Below are positions 1-7,496 of a DNA stretch of 22,843 nt, piece after piece. The stretch's first letter is position 1; the number at the start of each line of letters is the position of its first letter. A program made the translations under genes and the position numbers. Source of the stretch: CAZMGG01 sp964565715. Its GTDB lineage: Bacteria; Planctomycetota; UBA1135; UBA2386. The notes below the pieces were generated by a model. That model saw only the letters and a program-made list of their open reading frames with translations, did not search any database and was not told the origin of the DNA. The stretch is taken from positions 1 through 22,843 of the forward strand of contig CAZMGG010000091.1 in assembly GCA_964565715.1 (NCBI GenBank), written 5' to 3'.

Positions 1-2235
1 GAGCACGTAGTTGAGGTCGCTGCGGTGGGCGACGTGCTCCACCAGCGGCGCATACTGCTCGCGCAGGGCCTGCCAGTCGAAGCCGTGCATGTTGGCGACG
101 TAGAAGAAGTCGCGGTAGCGGCGCCAGACCGCGTGGAAGATCTGCGCCCATTCGTCGGCGGGGACGCGCTCCACGCGCAGCTGGCCGAGGTCGAGCACCT
201 TCCTGCCGTCCTTGCCGCCGTTGCCGGCGTCGGCGACGACGAAGCGGCTGCCCTCGCGCATCAGCACCTTCCTGCCGTCCGGGGCCAGCGCGTAGCCGCG
301 CACTTCCGAGGCCAGTTCGGTGCTCTCCCGCTTGCCGAAGTCGAACCAGTGCAGCGTCGTCGGCCGTTCGCTGTCACGGCCGTAGTAGTTGCCGCCGCGC
401 CGCAGGTAGAGCAGCCCGCCGGGCGCGGCCGACAGGCCCAACAGGTTGTCCAGCGGGATCGGCAGCGGCTCGACGCGATCCTGGATGCCGACGAAGTCGA
501 TGACGGTGGCGGCGACGGGCTCGGCCGGCTTGTCCGCCGGCTTCTCGGCGGGCTTGTCCTCGGCCTTCGCCGCCGGCGCCTCGTCGCTGCGCGGTGGCAG
601 GAGGGGGCCGACGTCCTTGCGCAGGGTGACCGCGAACACGCCGATGCTGCGGTCCACCTGGTAGTTCCATTCCAGCTCGCCCAGGCGCGGCGCGAAGCCG
701 CGGCGGCCGAGGAAGAACAGGCGCTCGCCCTTCGGGTCCCAGGCGGGTTCGGAATCGTCGGCGAGGACCCGGCTCACCCGGTGCAGCCTGCCGTCGGCGC
801 GGCTCCAGACGTGGACGCCGCGCAGGTCGTTCGCGCCGGTCAGCGAGAACGCCAGGTGCTGCGAGCACGGCGACCAGGCGTGGTCGTGGAGCTGGCCGCG
901 CGGCTCGTCGGCCACCACGGTCAGCGCTCCGGTGGCGACGTCGCAGATCCGCAGGATGCCGTCCTTGTCGCCGAACGCGAGGCTCCTGCCGTCGGGCGAC
1001 CAGCGCGGCGGATACAGCATCACCGCGAGATCGGTGGTGAGCTGGCGGGGCGTCTCGCGACCGAGATGGTCCACCAGCCAGAGCTGCTCCTCGCCGGTGC
1101 GATCCGAGACGAAGGCCACCTGGGTGCCGTCCGGCGAGAACGAGGCACCCTTGTCGTGGGCGCCCGGCGTGCGGGTCAGGTTGCGCGTGTCGCCGTGTTC
1201 CTGCGGCACGGTGAGGATCTCGCCGCGGGCGGCGAACACCGCGCGGCGGCCGCCCGGGCCCAGCGCGTAGTGCTCGATCAGCGGCGCCGCGTCGATCGGC
1301 GCCGGCCGGCGGGCGAGACCCTCGTCGGGCACGCGGATCGGGATCGGCTGCTCCTGCCGCGAGGCGCAGTCGAACACGAACAGCTCGCCGCCCTTCTCGT
1401 AGACGATGCGATGGTCCGACGGCCCGCCCTCGCTGGGCCAGCGGACGTCCCACTTCTCGCTGTGCGTCTCCTGGAAGGTCTTCTGGGTGGCCGGGTCGTA
1501 GGACCAGAGGTTCAGGGTGCCGGTGCGATCGGAGGCGAAGTAGAGCTTGTTGCCGACCCACATCGGATCGCGGTCGGTGCGCGGGTGGTCGGTGACGTTC
1601 TGCGCCGTGCCGGTCTGCGGATCGAACAGCCAGAGATCCTGGGCCCAGCCGCCCTGGTATCGCTTCCAGGTGCGGAAGTCGCGGAACAGCGGGCTGTAGG
1701 CGATCCGCTTGCCGTCCGGGGCGAACGCGCCGGCGCCGGCGGTGGGCATCGGCAGGGCCACCGGCAGCGCCGAACGGCCGGGCTGGGTCGGGTCCAGGGC
1801 GACGGTGAACAGCCGGCCGTCCATGCTCCAGGCCTCGCGCAGGGAGCGGAACAGCACCGCGCTGCCGTCGGGCGTCCAGCCGTAGACCTGATGGTCGTGG
1901 CCCCAGCGGTCGGGCAGCGGGCCGCGCGCCGGGTACCAGGTGAGCTGGCGCGGCGCGCCGCCGTCGGCCGGCATCGCGTAGACCTGCTCGTCGCCGTCGA
2001 TCTGGCCGGTGAAGGCGATCCAGCGGCCGTCCGGCGAGAACTTCGCGAACAGCTCGAGGCCCGGGTGGGAGGTGAGGCGCTGCGCCGTGCCGCCGGCCAG
2101 CGGCGCGAGCCACAGGTCGCCGCCATGGGTGAAGACGACGCGGTCGCCGTGGCAGTCGGGGAAGCGCAGCAGCTTCGTCTGGGCGGGGAGGGTGGCACCG
2201 ATCGACAGGGCGCAGAGGAGGATCGCTGGGCGCAT
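1..2235 (-). CDS. Tricorn-protease homolog, 3' end outside window
   Basis: About 745 codons are present and the frame runs off the window start, so the C-terminus is missing. The protein begins with a signal peptide (MRPAILLCALSIGATLPAQ), suggesting a periplasmic location. Repeated blades such as FSPDGRWIAFTG, SPDGTQVAFVSD and WSPDGRSLAFGD form the two beta-propellers typical of Tricorn-type S41 peptidases, which degrade peptides in large assemblies. A lysine/alanine/proline-rich linker follows the second propeller. The last visible stretch (IFHAVWRRYRDFFYVANMHG) is the start of the Tricorn core helical domain; the PDZ and Ser-containing catalytic domains should lie beyond the edge, so activity cannot be judged. 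The ATG is preceded by GGAG about 8 bases upstream. It follows the CYTH-like gene by 62 bases on the same strand and may be co-transcribed with it. Confidence 0.9.
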   Translation of the reverse strand, partial: MRPAILLCALSIGATLPAQTKLLRFPDCHGDRVVFTHGGDLWLAPLAGGTAQRLTSHPGLELFAKFSPDGRWIAFTGQIDGDEQVYAMPADGGAPRQLTWYPARGPLPDRWGHDHQVYGWTPDGSAVLFRSLREAWSMDGRLFTVALDPTQPGRSALPVALPMPTAGAGAFAPDGKRIAYSPLFRDFRTWKRYQGGWAQDLWLFDPQTGTAQNVTDHPRTDRDPMWVGNKLYFASDRTGTLNLWSYDPATQKTFQETHSEKWDVRWPSEGGPSDHRIVYEKGGELFVFDCASRQEQPIPIRVPDEGLARRPAPIDAAPLIEHYALGPGGRRAVFAARGEILTVPQEHGDTRNLTRTPGAHDKGASFSPDGTQVAFVSDRTGEEQLWLVDHLGRETPRQLTTDLAVMLYPPRWSPDGRSLAFGDKDGILRICDVATGALTVVADEPRGQLHDHAWSPCSQHLAFSLTGANDLRGVHVWSRADGRLHRVSRVLADDSEPAWDPKGERLFFLGRRGFAPRLGELEWNYQVDRSIGVFAVTLRKDVGPLLPPRSDEAPAAKAEDKPAEKPADKPAEPVAATVIDFVGIQDRVEPLPIPLDNLLGLSAAPGGLLYLRRGGNYYGRDSERPTTLHWFDFGKRESTELASEVRGYALAPDGRKVLMREGSRFVVADAGNGGKDGRKVLDLGQLRVERVPADEWAQIFHAVWRRYRDFFYVANMHGFDWQALREQYAPLVEHVAHRSDLNYVL

Positions 2236-2297
2236 CACGGGGGCTCCGGGGTGGCCGGCAACGAGAGCAGCGGCCGCGGTACAGCGCAAGCGCGAGT

Positions 2298-3317
2298 TCA
2301 GGCCGCGCGCAGCGCCCGCGCCCGCCGGCGGGCGATGACGACGAACGCCACCGCGCCGGCGGTGACGACCACGGCGAGCAGCAGCAGGGCCAGCAGGTCC
2401 TTCACCCGCAGGTTCCAGGCGATCAGCCGCCGCACCGGCAGGCTGCTGCTGGCCAGCACGCGGTCGAACGCCTTGTTGTACTTCGGCGTCTGGTCCTGCT
2501 GGATCGCCGGGAACGCCGCCAGCAGGTCCTGCCGCACGGCGGCGCGCACCTCCTCCATGAAGCGGCGCATGGCGGCATCGGCCTCGGTGTAGCGGATCTC
2601 GTTCAGCTCCAGCTCGATCTCGGTGAAGGCCACCGTCGTGCCCCATTCGGCGATCCGGGCCTGATCCAGGGTGAGCGTGGCGAACGGACCGTGCTGGTCG
2701 GCGAGGTAGACCCGGCGGCGCTGCTGCTTCAGGGTGAGGCGCACCGCCATCTGCTCGGCGTCCCAGCCCTGCGTCTGCAGGCGCTGCCGGCACTCGGCGC
2801 GCTGCAGCGGTCCGAGCAAGCCCAGCATCGGATGCACGTCGTCGGCGGTGCGGATCTTCTGCTGGCCGACGACCTCGTACTTGATCTCGCCGCGGGCGGT
2901 GGCGTCGCCGCCGGCCACCGGCAGCTTGAGCTGCAGGAGCTGGCGGCCGTCCTTCACCCGGCTGCCCTCGAGCACGACCCGCGTCCGATGCCGGATGCCG
3001 CACGCGGTCCGGTAGAGCACCAGATCGGGGGTGTCGAAGTAGCGGTCCTCGAAGACCTCGTCGCCCAGCGTCGTGGAGAAGCGCGCGGTACCGCGGTCGA
3101 GCCAGCCCGGCTGCGCGTAGCGCTGCCGCAGCCAGAGCCAGACCTCCTCCGCCATCGCCTCGGGGACGTCGAGCTTGGCGTCGCTGTCGATGCGCAGCGT
3201 GTTGGTGCCCTGGGCGCGGGCCGGTGGCTGTGCCCCCGCCGGATCCTGCGCTGGCGGCTGCGCGGCGAGCCCGCCGGGCAGGGCCAGCAACAGGAGGATT
3301 CTGGCGAAGGATGGCAT
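2298..3317 (-). CDS. Exported CYTH/VTC-like domain protein with C-terminal membrane anchor
   Basis: This 339-residue protein has an N-terminal signal peptide (residues 1-19, ending GLAAQ), a CYTH/VTC-like middle region and one hydrophobic segment at about 307-329 followed by a basic tail (RRRARALRAA). CYTH-type signatures are YFDTPDLVLYRTACGIRHRTR-like strands near 93-113, QLKLPV (129-134), GEIKYEV (143-149), LTLKQQRRRVYL (194-205) and the acidic TEIELELNE strand (232-240). The family binds phosphate chains, as in triphosphatases and VTC polyphosphate polymerases, inside a beta-tunnel. The usual N-terminal ExExK motif is not clear: the matching strand reads RIDSDAKLDV, so activity is uncertain. 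The export signal and anchor imply that the domain faces the periplasm, unusual for this fold. It starts at an ATG 13 bases after a possible -10 box. Confidence 0.75.
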   Translation of the reverse strand: MPSFARILLLLALPGGLAAQPPAQDPAGAQPPARAQGTNTLRIDSDAKLDVPEAMAEEVWLWLRQRYAQPGWLDRGTARFSTTLGDEVFEDRYFDTPDLVLYRTACGIRHRTRVVLEGSRVKDGRQLLQLKLPVAGGDATARGEIKYEVVGQQKIRTADDVHPMLGLLGPLQRAECRQRLQTQGWDAEQMAVRLTLKQQRRRVYLADQHGPFATLTLDQARIAEWGTTVAFTEIELELNEIRYTEADAAMRRFMEEVRAAVRQDLLAAFPAIQQDQTPKYNKAFDRVLASSSLPVRRLIAWNLRVKDLLALLLLAVVVTAGAVAFVVIARRRARALRAA

Positions 3318-3330
3318 GGGCGCGCCGGGC

Positions 3331-3360
3331 AGGTTAGCCGAAGGTCCCGGCTTCCGTCAG
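3331..3360 (-). promoter_or_regulatory. Candidate promoter of the CYTH-like gene
   Basis: On the minus strand CTGACG (3360-3355) is followed after 18 bases by TAACCT (3336-3331), and the ATG at 3317 lies 13 bases further on. The -35-like element contains the TGA stop codon of fdhD. The resulting leader would be only a few bases long and there is no Shine-Dalgarno sequence. Confidence 0.4.
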
Positions 3361-4199
3361 TCGACCAGCCTGGCAGCGTCGCTGTAGACCTGGGCGCGGT
3401 CGCCGCGGGCGAAGCCGACCAGGGTGGCGCCGGCCTGCTGGCAGAGGTCGAAGGCGAGCGCCGAGGGGCCGGACACCGAGACGATCACCGGCACCCGCAC
3501 CCGCAGGCACTTGACCACCAGGTCGTGACCGGCGCGGCCCGACAGCACGGCGATCGCCCGGGTGAGGTCCCTGCCCGCGCGCGCCGCCATGCCGATCGCC
3601 TTGTCCAGGGCGTTGTGGCGGCCGACGTCCTCGCCGTGGCCGAGCACGCGGCCCTCGGCGTCGCACAGCACCGCGCCGTGGCAGGCGCCGGTGGCGGCGA
3701 ACAGCGGCTGGTGTTCCTGCAGCCGCGCCAGCAGCCCGGGGATCGCGCTCCGCCGCAGCCGCGGCAGGCCGGGCAGGAGGGCCGGGGTGTCCTCCAGGAT
3801 CTGCGCCGGGTCCACGAGGCCGCAGGCGCCGCAGGAGGAGCGGATCTCGTGGGTGCGCTGCAGCCGGCGGCGCAGCGCGGCGTCCGGCGCCTGGCGCAGC
3901 AGCACCCGCACCGCGNNNNNNNNNNNNNNNNNNNNNNNNNNNNNNNNNNNNNNNNNNNNNNNNNNNNNNNNNNNNNNNNNNNNNNNNNNNNNNNNNNNNN
4001 NNNNNNNNNNNNNNNCGCCGAGCAGGAAGCCCACCGCCAGGTCGGCGTCGCGCCCCGGCGTGCGCATGGTCAGCAGCTGGCTGCCGTGCACCTCGATCAG
4101 CAGCGGCTCCTCGCGCACCAGCAGGTCGGGGCGGCCGCCGGGCAGGTCCCGGGCGGCGGCGCCGGGCGGTGGAACGGTTGGCTCGGCGGGATCGGTCAC
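3357..4199 (-). CDS. fdhD: FdhD, sulfur carrier for formate dehydrogenase maturation (interrupted by assembly gap)
   Basis: FdhD passes sulfur from a cysteine desulfurase to the molybdenum bis-guanine-dinucleotide cofactor of formate dehydrogenases, in the cytoplasm. The sequence shows the family core RSSCGACG with the two essential cysteines of the CxxC loop, the TGACHGAVL strand (TGxxHxA in relatives), GEDVGRHNALDKAIG and the C-terminal VSVSGPSALAFDL and GFARGDRAQVY segments. One hundred N (3916-4015) replace part of the N-terminal half, between the DLAVGFLLG strand and AVRVLLRQ. Both flanks are in the same frame when the gap is taken as 100 bases. The start is GTG at 4199; an AGGA seven bases upstream may be a ribosome site but overlaps a possible -10 element. 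No formate dehydrogenase subunit lies in the window, so its client is elsewhere. Confidence 0.93.
   Translation of the reverse strand: MTDPAEPTVPPPGAAARDLPGGRPDLLVREEPLLIEVHGSQLLTMRTPGRDADLAVGFLLGXXXXXXXXXXXXXXXXXXXXXXXXXXXXXXXXXXAVRVLLRQAPDAALRRRLQRTHEIRSSCGACGLVDPAQILEDTPALLPGLPRLRRSAIPGLLARLQEHQPLFAATGACHGAVLCDAEGRVLGHGEDVGRHNALDKAIGMAARAGRDLTRAIAVLSGRAGHDLVVKCLRVRVPVIVSVSGPSALAFDLCQQAGATLVGFARGDRAQVYSDAARLVD
3916..4015. other. Run of 100 N (assembly gap or masked bases)
   Basis: Exactly 100 unknown bases lie inside fdhD. A length of 100 is the common placeholder for a gap of unknown size, although the fdhD frame stays open across it. The missing codons belong to the N-terminal half of FdhD, before the CxxC loop. 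Confidence 0.99.
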
Positions 4200-4205
4200 C
4201 GCCGC

Positions 4206-4211
4206 ATCCTA
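4206..4211 (-). promoter_or_regulatory. Candidate -10 element of fdhD
   Basis: TAGGAT on the minus strand ends six bases before the GTG start of fdhD. It matches the TANNNT pattern seen ahead of other operon-leading genes here and would give a leaderless mRNA. No good -35 is visible. The AGGA within it could instead act as a Shine-Dalgarno sequence. Confidence 0.35.
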
Positions 4212-4260
4212 AGGGCCGTGGGCCGGCAGATGGACGTGGGCTTTGCCCGCGGCCCGTGGC

Positions 4261-4266
4261 TAGCAT
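4261..4266 (+). promoter_or_regulatory. Candidate -10 element of the nucleoside transporter operon
   Basis: TAGCAT lies 10 bases before the ATG at 4277, with no Shine-Dalgarno sequence between them. TTTGCC at 4242-4247 is a possible -35 but is only 13 bases away, shorter than usual. Together with the fdhD element it makes the 77-base intergenic region (4200-4276) a compact divergent promoter. Confidence 0.4.
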
Positions 4267-4276
4267 TCGCCCCGCG

Positions 4277-5569
4277 ATGCTCCCCCTGGTCTCGCTCGGC
4301 GGCCTGTTCGCGCTCCTCTTCCTGTGCTGGCTCTGTTCCAGGGACCGCCGCGCCATCTCCTGGCGGTTGGTGGGGGTGGGCCTGCTGATCCAGGGCGCGC
4401 TCGGCTTCGTGTTCCTGTACTGGTCCACCGGCAACCAGGCCCTGCAGTCGCTCGGCCGCGGCGTCGAGTCGTTCCTCGGCCTGTCGAAGGCCGGCGGCGA
4501 GTTCGTGTTCAACGCCCTGGCCAGCTACGGCGACGTGGCCCAGGCCTTCCCGCAGGCCACCGCCGGCGGCTTCATCTTCGCCACCCAGGTGCTGCCCACC
4601 CTGATCTTCTTCAGCTCGTTCATGGCGGTGCTCTACCACCTCGGCGTGATGCAGTGGGTGGTGAGCGGCATGGCCTGGGCGATGGCGCGGCTGCTCGGCA
4701 CCAGCGGCGCCGAATCGCTGTCGGCCTGCGCCAACGTCTTCGTCGGCCAGACCGAGGCGCCGCTGATGGTGCGGCCGTTCCTCGGCCGGATGACGATGAG
4801 CGAGCTGCACGCGGTGATGGTCGGCGGCTTCGCCACGATCGCCGGCGGCGTGTTCGCCCTCTACGTCGGCTTCGGCATCCCGGCCGGCTTCCTGATGGTG
4901 GCCTCGGTGATGGCGGTGCCGGCGGGACTGATCTGCAGCAAGATGCTGTGGCCGGAGAGCGAGAAGCCCGAGACGCTCGGCCGCGTCGTCAAGGTCGAAA
5001 CCGAGGTCTACGGCAACGTGGTGGAGGCGGCGGCCGGCGGCGCCAGCGACGGCCTCAAGCTGGCGTTGAACGTGGCGGCGATGCTGATCGCCTTCCTCGG
5101 CCTGGTGGCGGTGCTCAACTGGGGGCTCGGGCTGGTCACCAGCTACGACCTCAGCACGGCGCATGGCCACGTGCAGGGCCAGCTCCTGTCGGTGCAGCGC
5201 CTGCTCGCCGTGCTGTTCCTGCCGATCGCCGCGGTGATGGGCGTGCCACTGGCAGACGTGCCCGAGCTGGCGCAGCTGCTCGGCACCAAGATCGCGCTGA
5301 CCGAACTGGTGGCCTACTCGGAGATGTCGGAGATGCTGAAGCACGGCGCGCTGGATCCGCGCACCCAGATGATCGCCAGCTTCGCGCTGTGCGGCTTCGC
5401 CAACCTCGGCTCGGTGGCGATCCAGATCGGCGGGCTGGGCGCGATGGCGCCCGAACGGCGCTCGGACCTGGCCCGGCTCGGCATGCGGGCGATGGGCGCC
5501 GGCGCGCTGGCCACCTGCATGACCGCCTGCATGGCCGGTGTGCTCTACGGCGGCGGAGGCAGCGCGTGA
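4277..5569 (+). CDS. Concentrative nucleoside transporter (CNT family)
   Basis: This 430-residue membrane protein is close to the usual bacterial CNT length (about 400-420) and has many hydrophobic segments. CNT proteins import nucleosides with sodium or protons. Diagnostic motifs are GQTEAPLMVRPF (157-168, the QTE substrate loop) and the FALCGFANLGSV segment (369-380), whose Asn376 and Ser379 match nucleoside-contacting residues in the family. The second helical-hairpin motif reads LTELVAY (341-347) where most members have NEFVAY; Glu343 is kept but the Asn and Phe are replaced, so substrate preference may differ. I chose the ATG at 4277 because it begins a hydrophobic N-terminus and follows a -10-like box; upstream codons are basic and proline-rich. 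Its stop overlaps the start of the phosphorylase gene, fitting import followed by cleavage of nucleosides. Confidence 0.92.
   Translation: MLPLVSLGGLFALLFLCWLCSRDRRAISWRLVGVGLLIQGALGFVFLYWSTGNQALQSLGRGVESFLGLSKAGGEFVFNALASYGDVAQAFPQATAGGFIFATQVLPTLIFFSSFMAVLYHLGVMQWVVSGMAWAMARLLGTSGAESLSACANVFVGQTEAPLMVRPFLGRMTMSELHAVMVGGFATIAGGVFALYVGFGIPAGFLMVASVMAVPAGLICSKMLWPESEKPETLGRVVKVETEVYGNVVEAAAGGASDGLKLALNVAAMLIAFLGLVAVLNWGLGLVTSYDLSTAHGHVQGQLLSVQRLLAVLFLPIAAVMGVPLADVPELAQLLGTKIALTELVAYSEMSEMLKHGALDPRTQMIASFALCGFANLGSVAIQIGGLGAMAPERRSDLARLGMRAMGAGALATCMTACMAGVLYGGGGSA
5555..5559 (+). promoter_or_regulatory. Ribosome binding site of the purine nucleoside phosphorylase gene
   Basis: GGAGG lies six bases before the GTG at 5566, inside the 3' end of the transporter gene. 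It decides the GTG start and suggests coupled translation. Confidence 0.65.
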
Positions 5570-6417
5570 CCGGGCCGCAGCCGGTGGCCGAGGGCGTGCG
5601 GGTCGGCGAGGCGGTGGCCTTCCTGCGGCGCGAGCTGGGGCCGCGGGCGGGGCGGTTGCGGCTCGGCCTCGTGCTCGGCTCGGGGCTGAAGGACTTCGCC
5701 GCCGAACTGCGCGACGCGCAGGAGATCCCGTTCGTCCACGTGCCGCACTGGCCGGCGCCCCGGGTCGCAGGCCATGGCGCGAGCCTGTGCGTCGGCGAGA
5801 TCCACGGCGAGTCCGGCGCCGTCACCGTCGCCTGCCTCACCGGTCGCGTGCACCTCTACGAGGGCTGGAGCCCGCACGAGGCCGTGCGGGCGGTGCGCAC
5901 CCTGCGCCTGCTCGGCATCGAGCGCTTCCTGCTCACCAACGCCGCCGGCGGCATCGGCGAGGGCTTCGCCGCCGGCGACCTGATGGTGCTGACCGATCAT
6001 CTCAACCTGACCGGGACTTCGCCGCTGCTCGGCCCCGAGGATCCGGTGCTCGGTCCGCGCTTCCCCGACCAGTCGGCGGTCTACGATCCGGCGCTGCGCG
6101 CGGCGCTGCTGGCCCTGCGGCCCGGCCTGCGCCAGGGCGTCTACGCCGGGCTGCTCGGCCCGTCCTACGAGACGCCGGCGGAGGTCGCCATGCTGCGCAC
6201 CCTCGGCGCCGCGGCGGTCGGCATGTCGACGGTGCACGAGGCGATGGCGCTGAACGCCATGGGCGCCCGGGTGGCGGGCCTGTCGCTGATCTCCAACCTG
6301 GCCGCCGGGCTCGGCGGCGAACGGCTCAGCCACGACGAGGTGATCGAGGCCGGCCGGCAGGCCCAGGCGGGGCTGACCGCGCTGGTGCAGGCGTTCTGCG
6401 CCCGGATGGGACGGTGA
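5566..6417 (+). CDS. Purine nucleoside phosphorylase (trimeric, PunA/XapA type)
   Basis: This 283-residue enzyme should cleave purine nucleosides with phosphate to the free base and ribose-1-phosphate in the cytoplasm. Family motifs are LGLVLGSGL (33-41), VAGHGASL (67-74), GRVHLYEGW (93-101), LLTNAAGGI (122-130), the GPSYETPAE loop (198-206, with the ribose/base-contacting Tyr-Glu), VGMSTVHEA (218-226, usually VGMSTVPE) and SLISNLAAG (240-248) with the base-binding Asn244. The SNLAAG form matches the bacterial PunA group rather than the mammalian SNK form. The Pro-to-His change in VGMSTVHEA is unusual but lies beside, not in, the Met-Ser-Thr contact residues. The GTG start overlaps the TGA of the transporter (GTGA) and has a good GGAGG site. 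Transporter and phosphorylase form an evident salvage pair. Confidence 0.93.
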   Translation: MTGPQPVAEGVRVGEAVAFLRRELGPRAGRLRLGLVLGSGLKDFAAELRDAQEIPFVHVPHWPAPRVAGHGASLCVGEIHGESGAVTVACLTGRVHLYEGWSPHEAVRAVRTLRLLGIERFLLTNAAGGIGEGFAAGDLMVLTDHLNLTGTSPLLGPEDPVLGPRFPDQSAVYDPALRAALLALRPGLRQGVYAGLLGPSYETPAEVAMLRTLGAAAVGMSTVHEAMALNAMGARVAGLSLISNLAAGLGGERLSHDEVIEAGRQAQAGLTALVQAFCARMGR

Positions 6418-6466
6418 GCCGGGTGATCTCAGTGGCGGCGGCCCGTCTGGCCGAAGAACCGGTGCG

Positions 6467-7486
6467 ATGAGCGAGCAGGACCTGACGATCCGTTCCTACC
6501 AGCCCGGCGACGAGGCGCAGATCCTGGCCACGTTCAACCGCGTGTTCCGCGAGGTGTGCGGCGAGGGTTTCGTCGATCGCACCCTGGAACAGTGGCGCTG
6601 GCAGTATCTGGAGAACCCGATGGGCCACCGCATGTCGCTGGCGGTGGCGCCCGACGGCACGGTGGTCTCGCAGTACGCCGGCGTGCCGGTGCTGGCCGAC
6701 ACCGCGTTCGGCGAGCAGACCTTCGTGCACTGCGTCGACAGCATGACGCACCCGGACTGGCGCAAGGGGCTGAAGCGGCCCGGCATCTTCGTGCTGACCG
6801 GCTGGCCGTTCTCGGCGCACAGCCGCCAGATCGGCGACGCCGTGCTGTACGGCTTTCCGGTGGAGATGGCCGAGCGGATCGGCCGGAAGTACCTCGAGTA
6901 TCACTTCCTGCGGGTGATCGACTTCCTGGCCCGGGATGCGGCCCAGGGCGCGCTGCCGCTGCCCGCCGGCCTGCGGGTCGAGCGCGTGACGGCGGTGCCC
7001 GACGACGTGGCTGCGTTGTATGCACGGATGCGCGCAGGCAAGCAGTGCCTGCTGCGGCGCGACCGCCGCTACCTGCACTGGCGCTACGTGCAGAACCCGT
7101 CCCGCGCCGACTACGAGCTGTGGACGGTGCGGGATGCCGGCGGTTCGCTGCGCGCGCTCGGCGTGCTGCGGCCGATCCACGAACTGGCGCCGGACTCGTG
7201 CACGCTCGCCGATCTGGTGGTGGCCGGCGACGACGCGCCGGCGCTGGACGGGCTGCTGCACGTGCTGACGGCGCAGGCGGGCGAACGGGGCCGGCAGCGC
7301 GCCCTGGTGGTGCTGCCCGAGCAGAGTCCGGAGGCCGCGCACCTGCGCGGGCGTGGCTTCACCACACTGCCGTCGAGGAACTGGCTCGAGCGGCGGCTGG
7401 TCTACCTGATCACCGGCTCGCCGATCACCGAGGAGTTCCTGGCGGAGCAGTGGTGGTACACGCTGGGCGATTCGGACCTGGTGTGA
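6467..7486 (+). CDS. GNAT-family acyltransferase with two GNAT-like halves
   Basis: The 339-residue protein begins LTIRSYQPGDEAQILATFNR, the first strand and helix of a GNAT fold. WRWQYLENPMG (43-53) resembles the WxWxYxxNPxG signature of large two-domain GNAT proteins, and the second half carries a related HWRYVQNP, so two GNAT-like halves are likely. The segment DSMTHPDWRKGLKRPGIF is where relatives bind acetyl-CoA through a V-HP-RGkG-type loop, here altered to HPDWRKGLKR. Such proteins acylate amino groups of small molecules, sugars or proteins; the substrate cannot be told from sequence. It sits 49 bases after the phosphorylase gene on the same strand, with no visible promoter, so it is probably the last gene of that operon. 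It converges on the secreted-protein gene with 10 bases between stops. Confidence 0.8.
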   Translation: MSEQDLTIRSYQPGDEAQILATFNRVFREVCGEGFVDRTLEQWRWQYLENPMGHRMSLAVAPDGTVVSQYAGVPVLADTAFGEQTFVHCVDSMTHPDWRKGLKRPGIFVLTGWPFSAHSRQIGDAVLYGFPVEMAERIGRKYLEYHFLRVIDFLARDAAQGALPLPAGLRVERVTAVPDDVAALYARMRAGKQCLLRRDRRYLHWRYVQNPSRADYELWTVRDAGGSLRALGVLRPIHELAPDSCTLADLVVAGDDAPALDGLLHVLTAQAGERGRQRALVVLPEQSPEAAHLRGRGFTTLPSRNWLERRLVYLITGSPITEEFLAEQWWYTLGDSDLV

Positions 7487-7496
7487 GGGCGCTCGC

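Noticed and set aside
25..2592. Plus-strand open frame of 855 codons
   Set aside because: It is antisense to the Tricorn-like gene, whose minus-strand frame has a signal peptide and clear propeller repeats. The long open frame comes from high GC.
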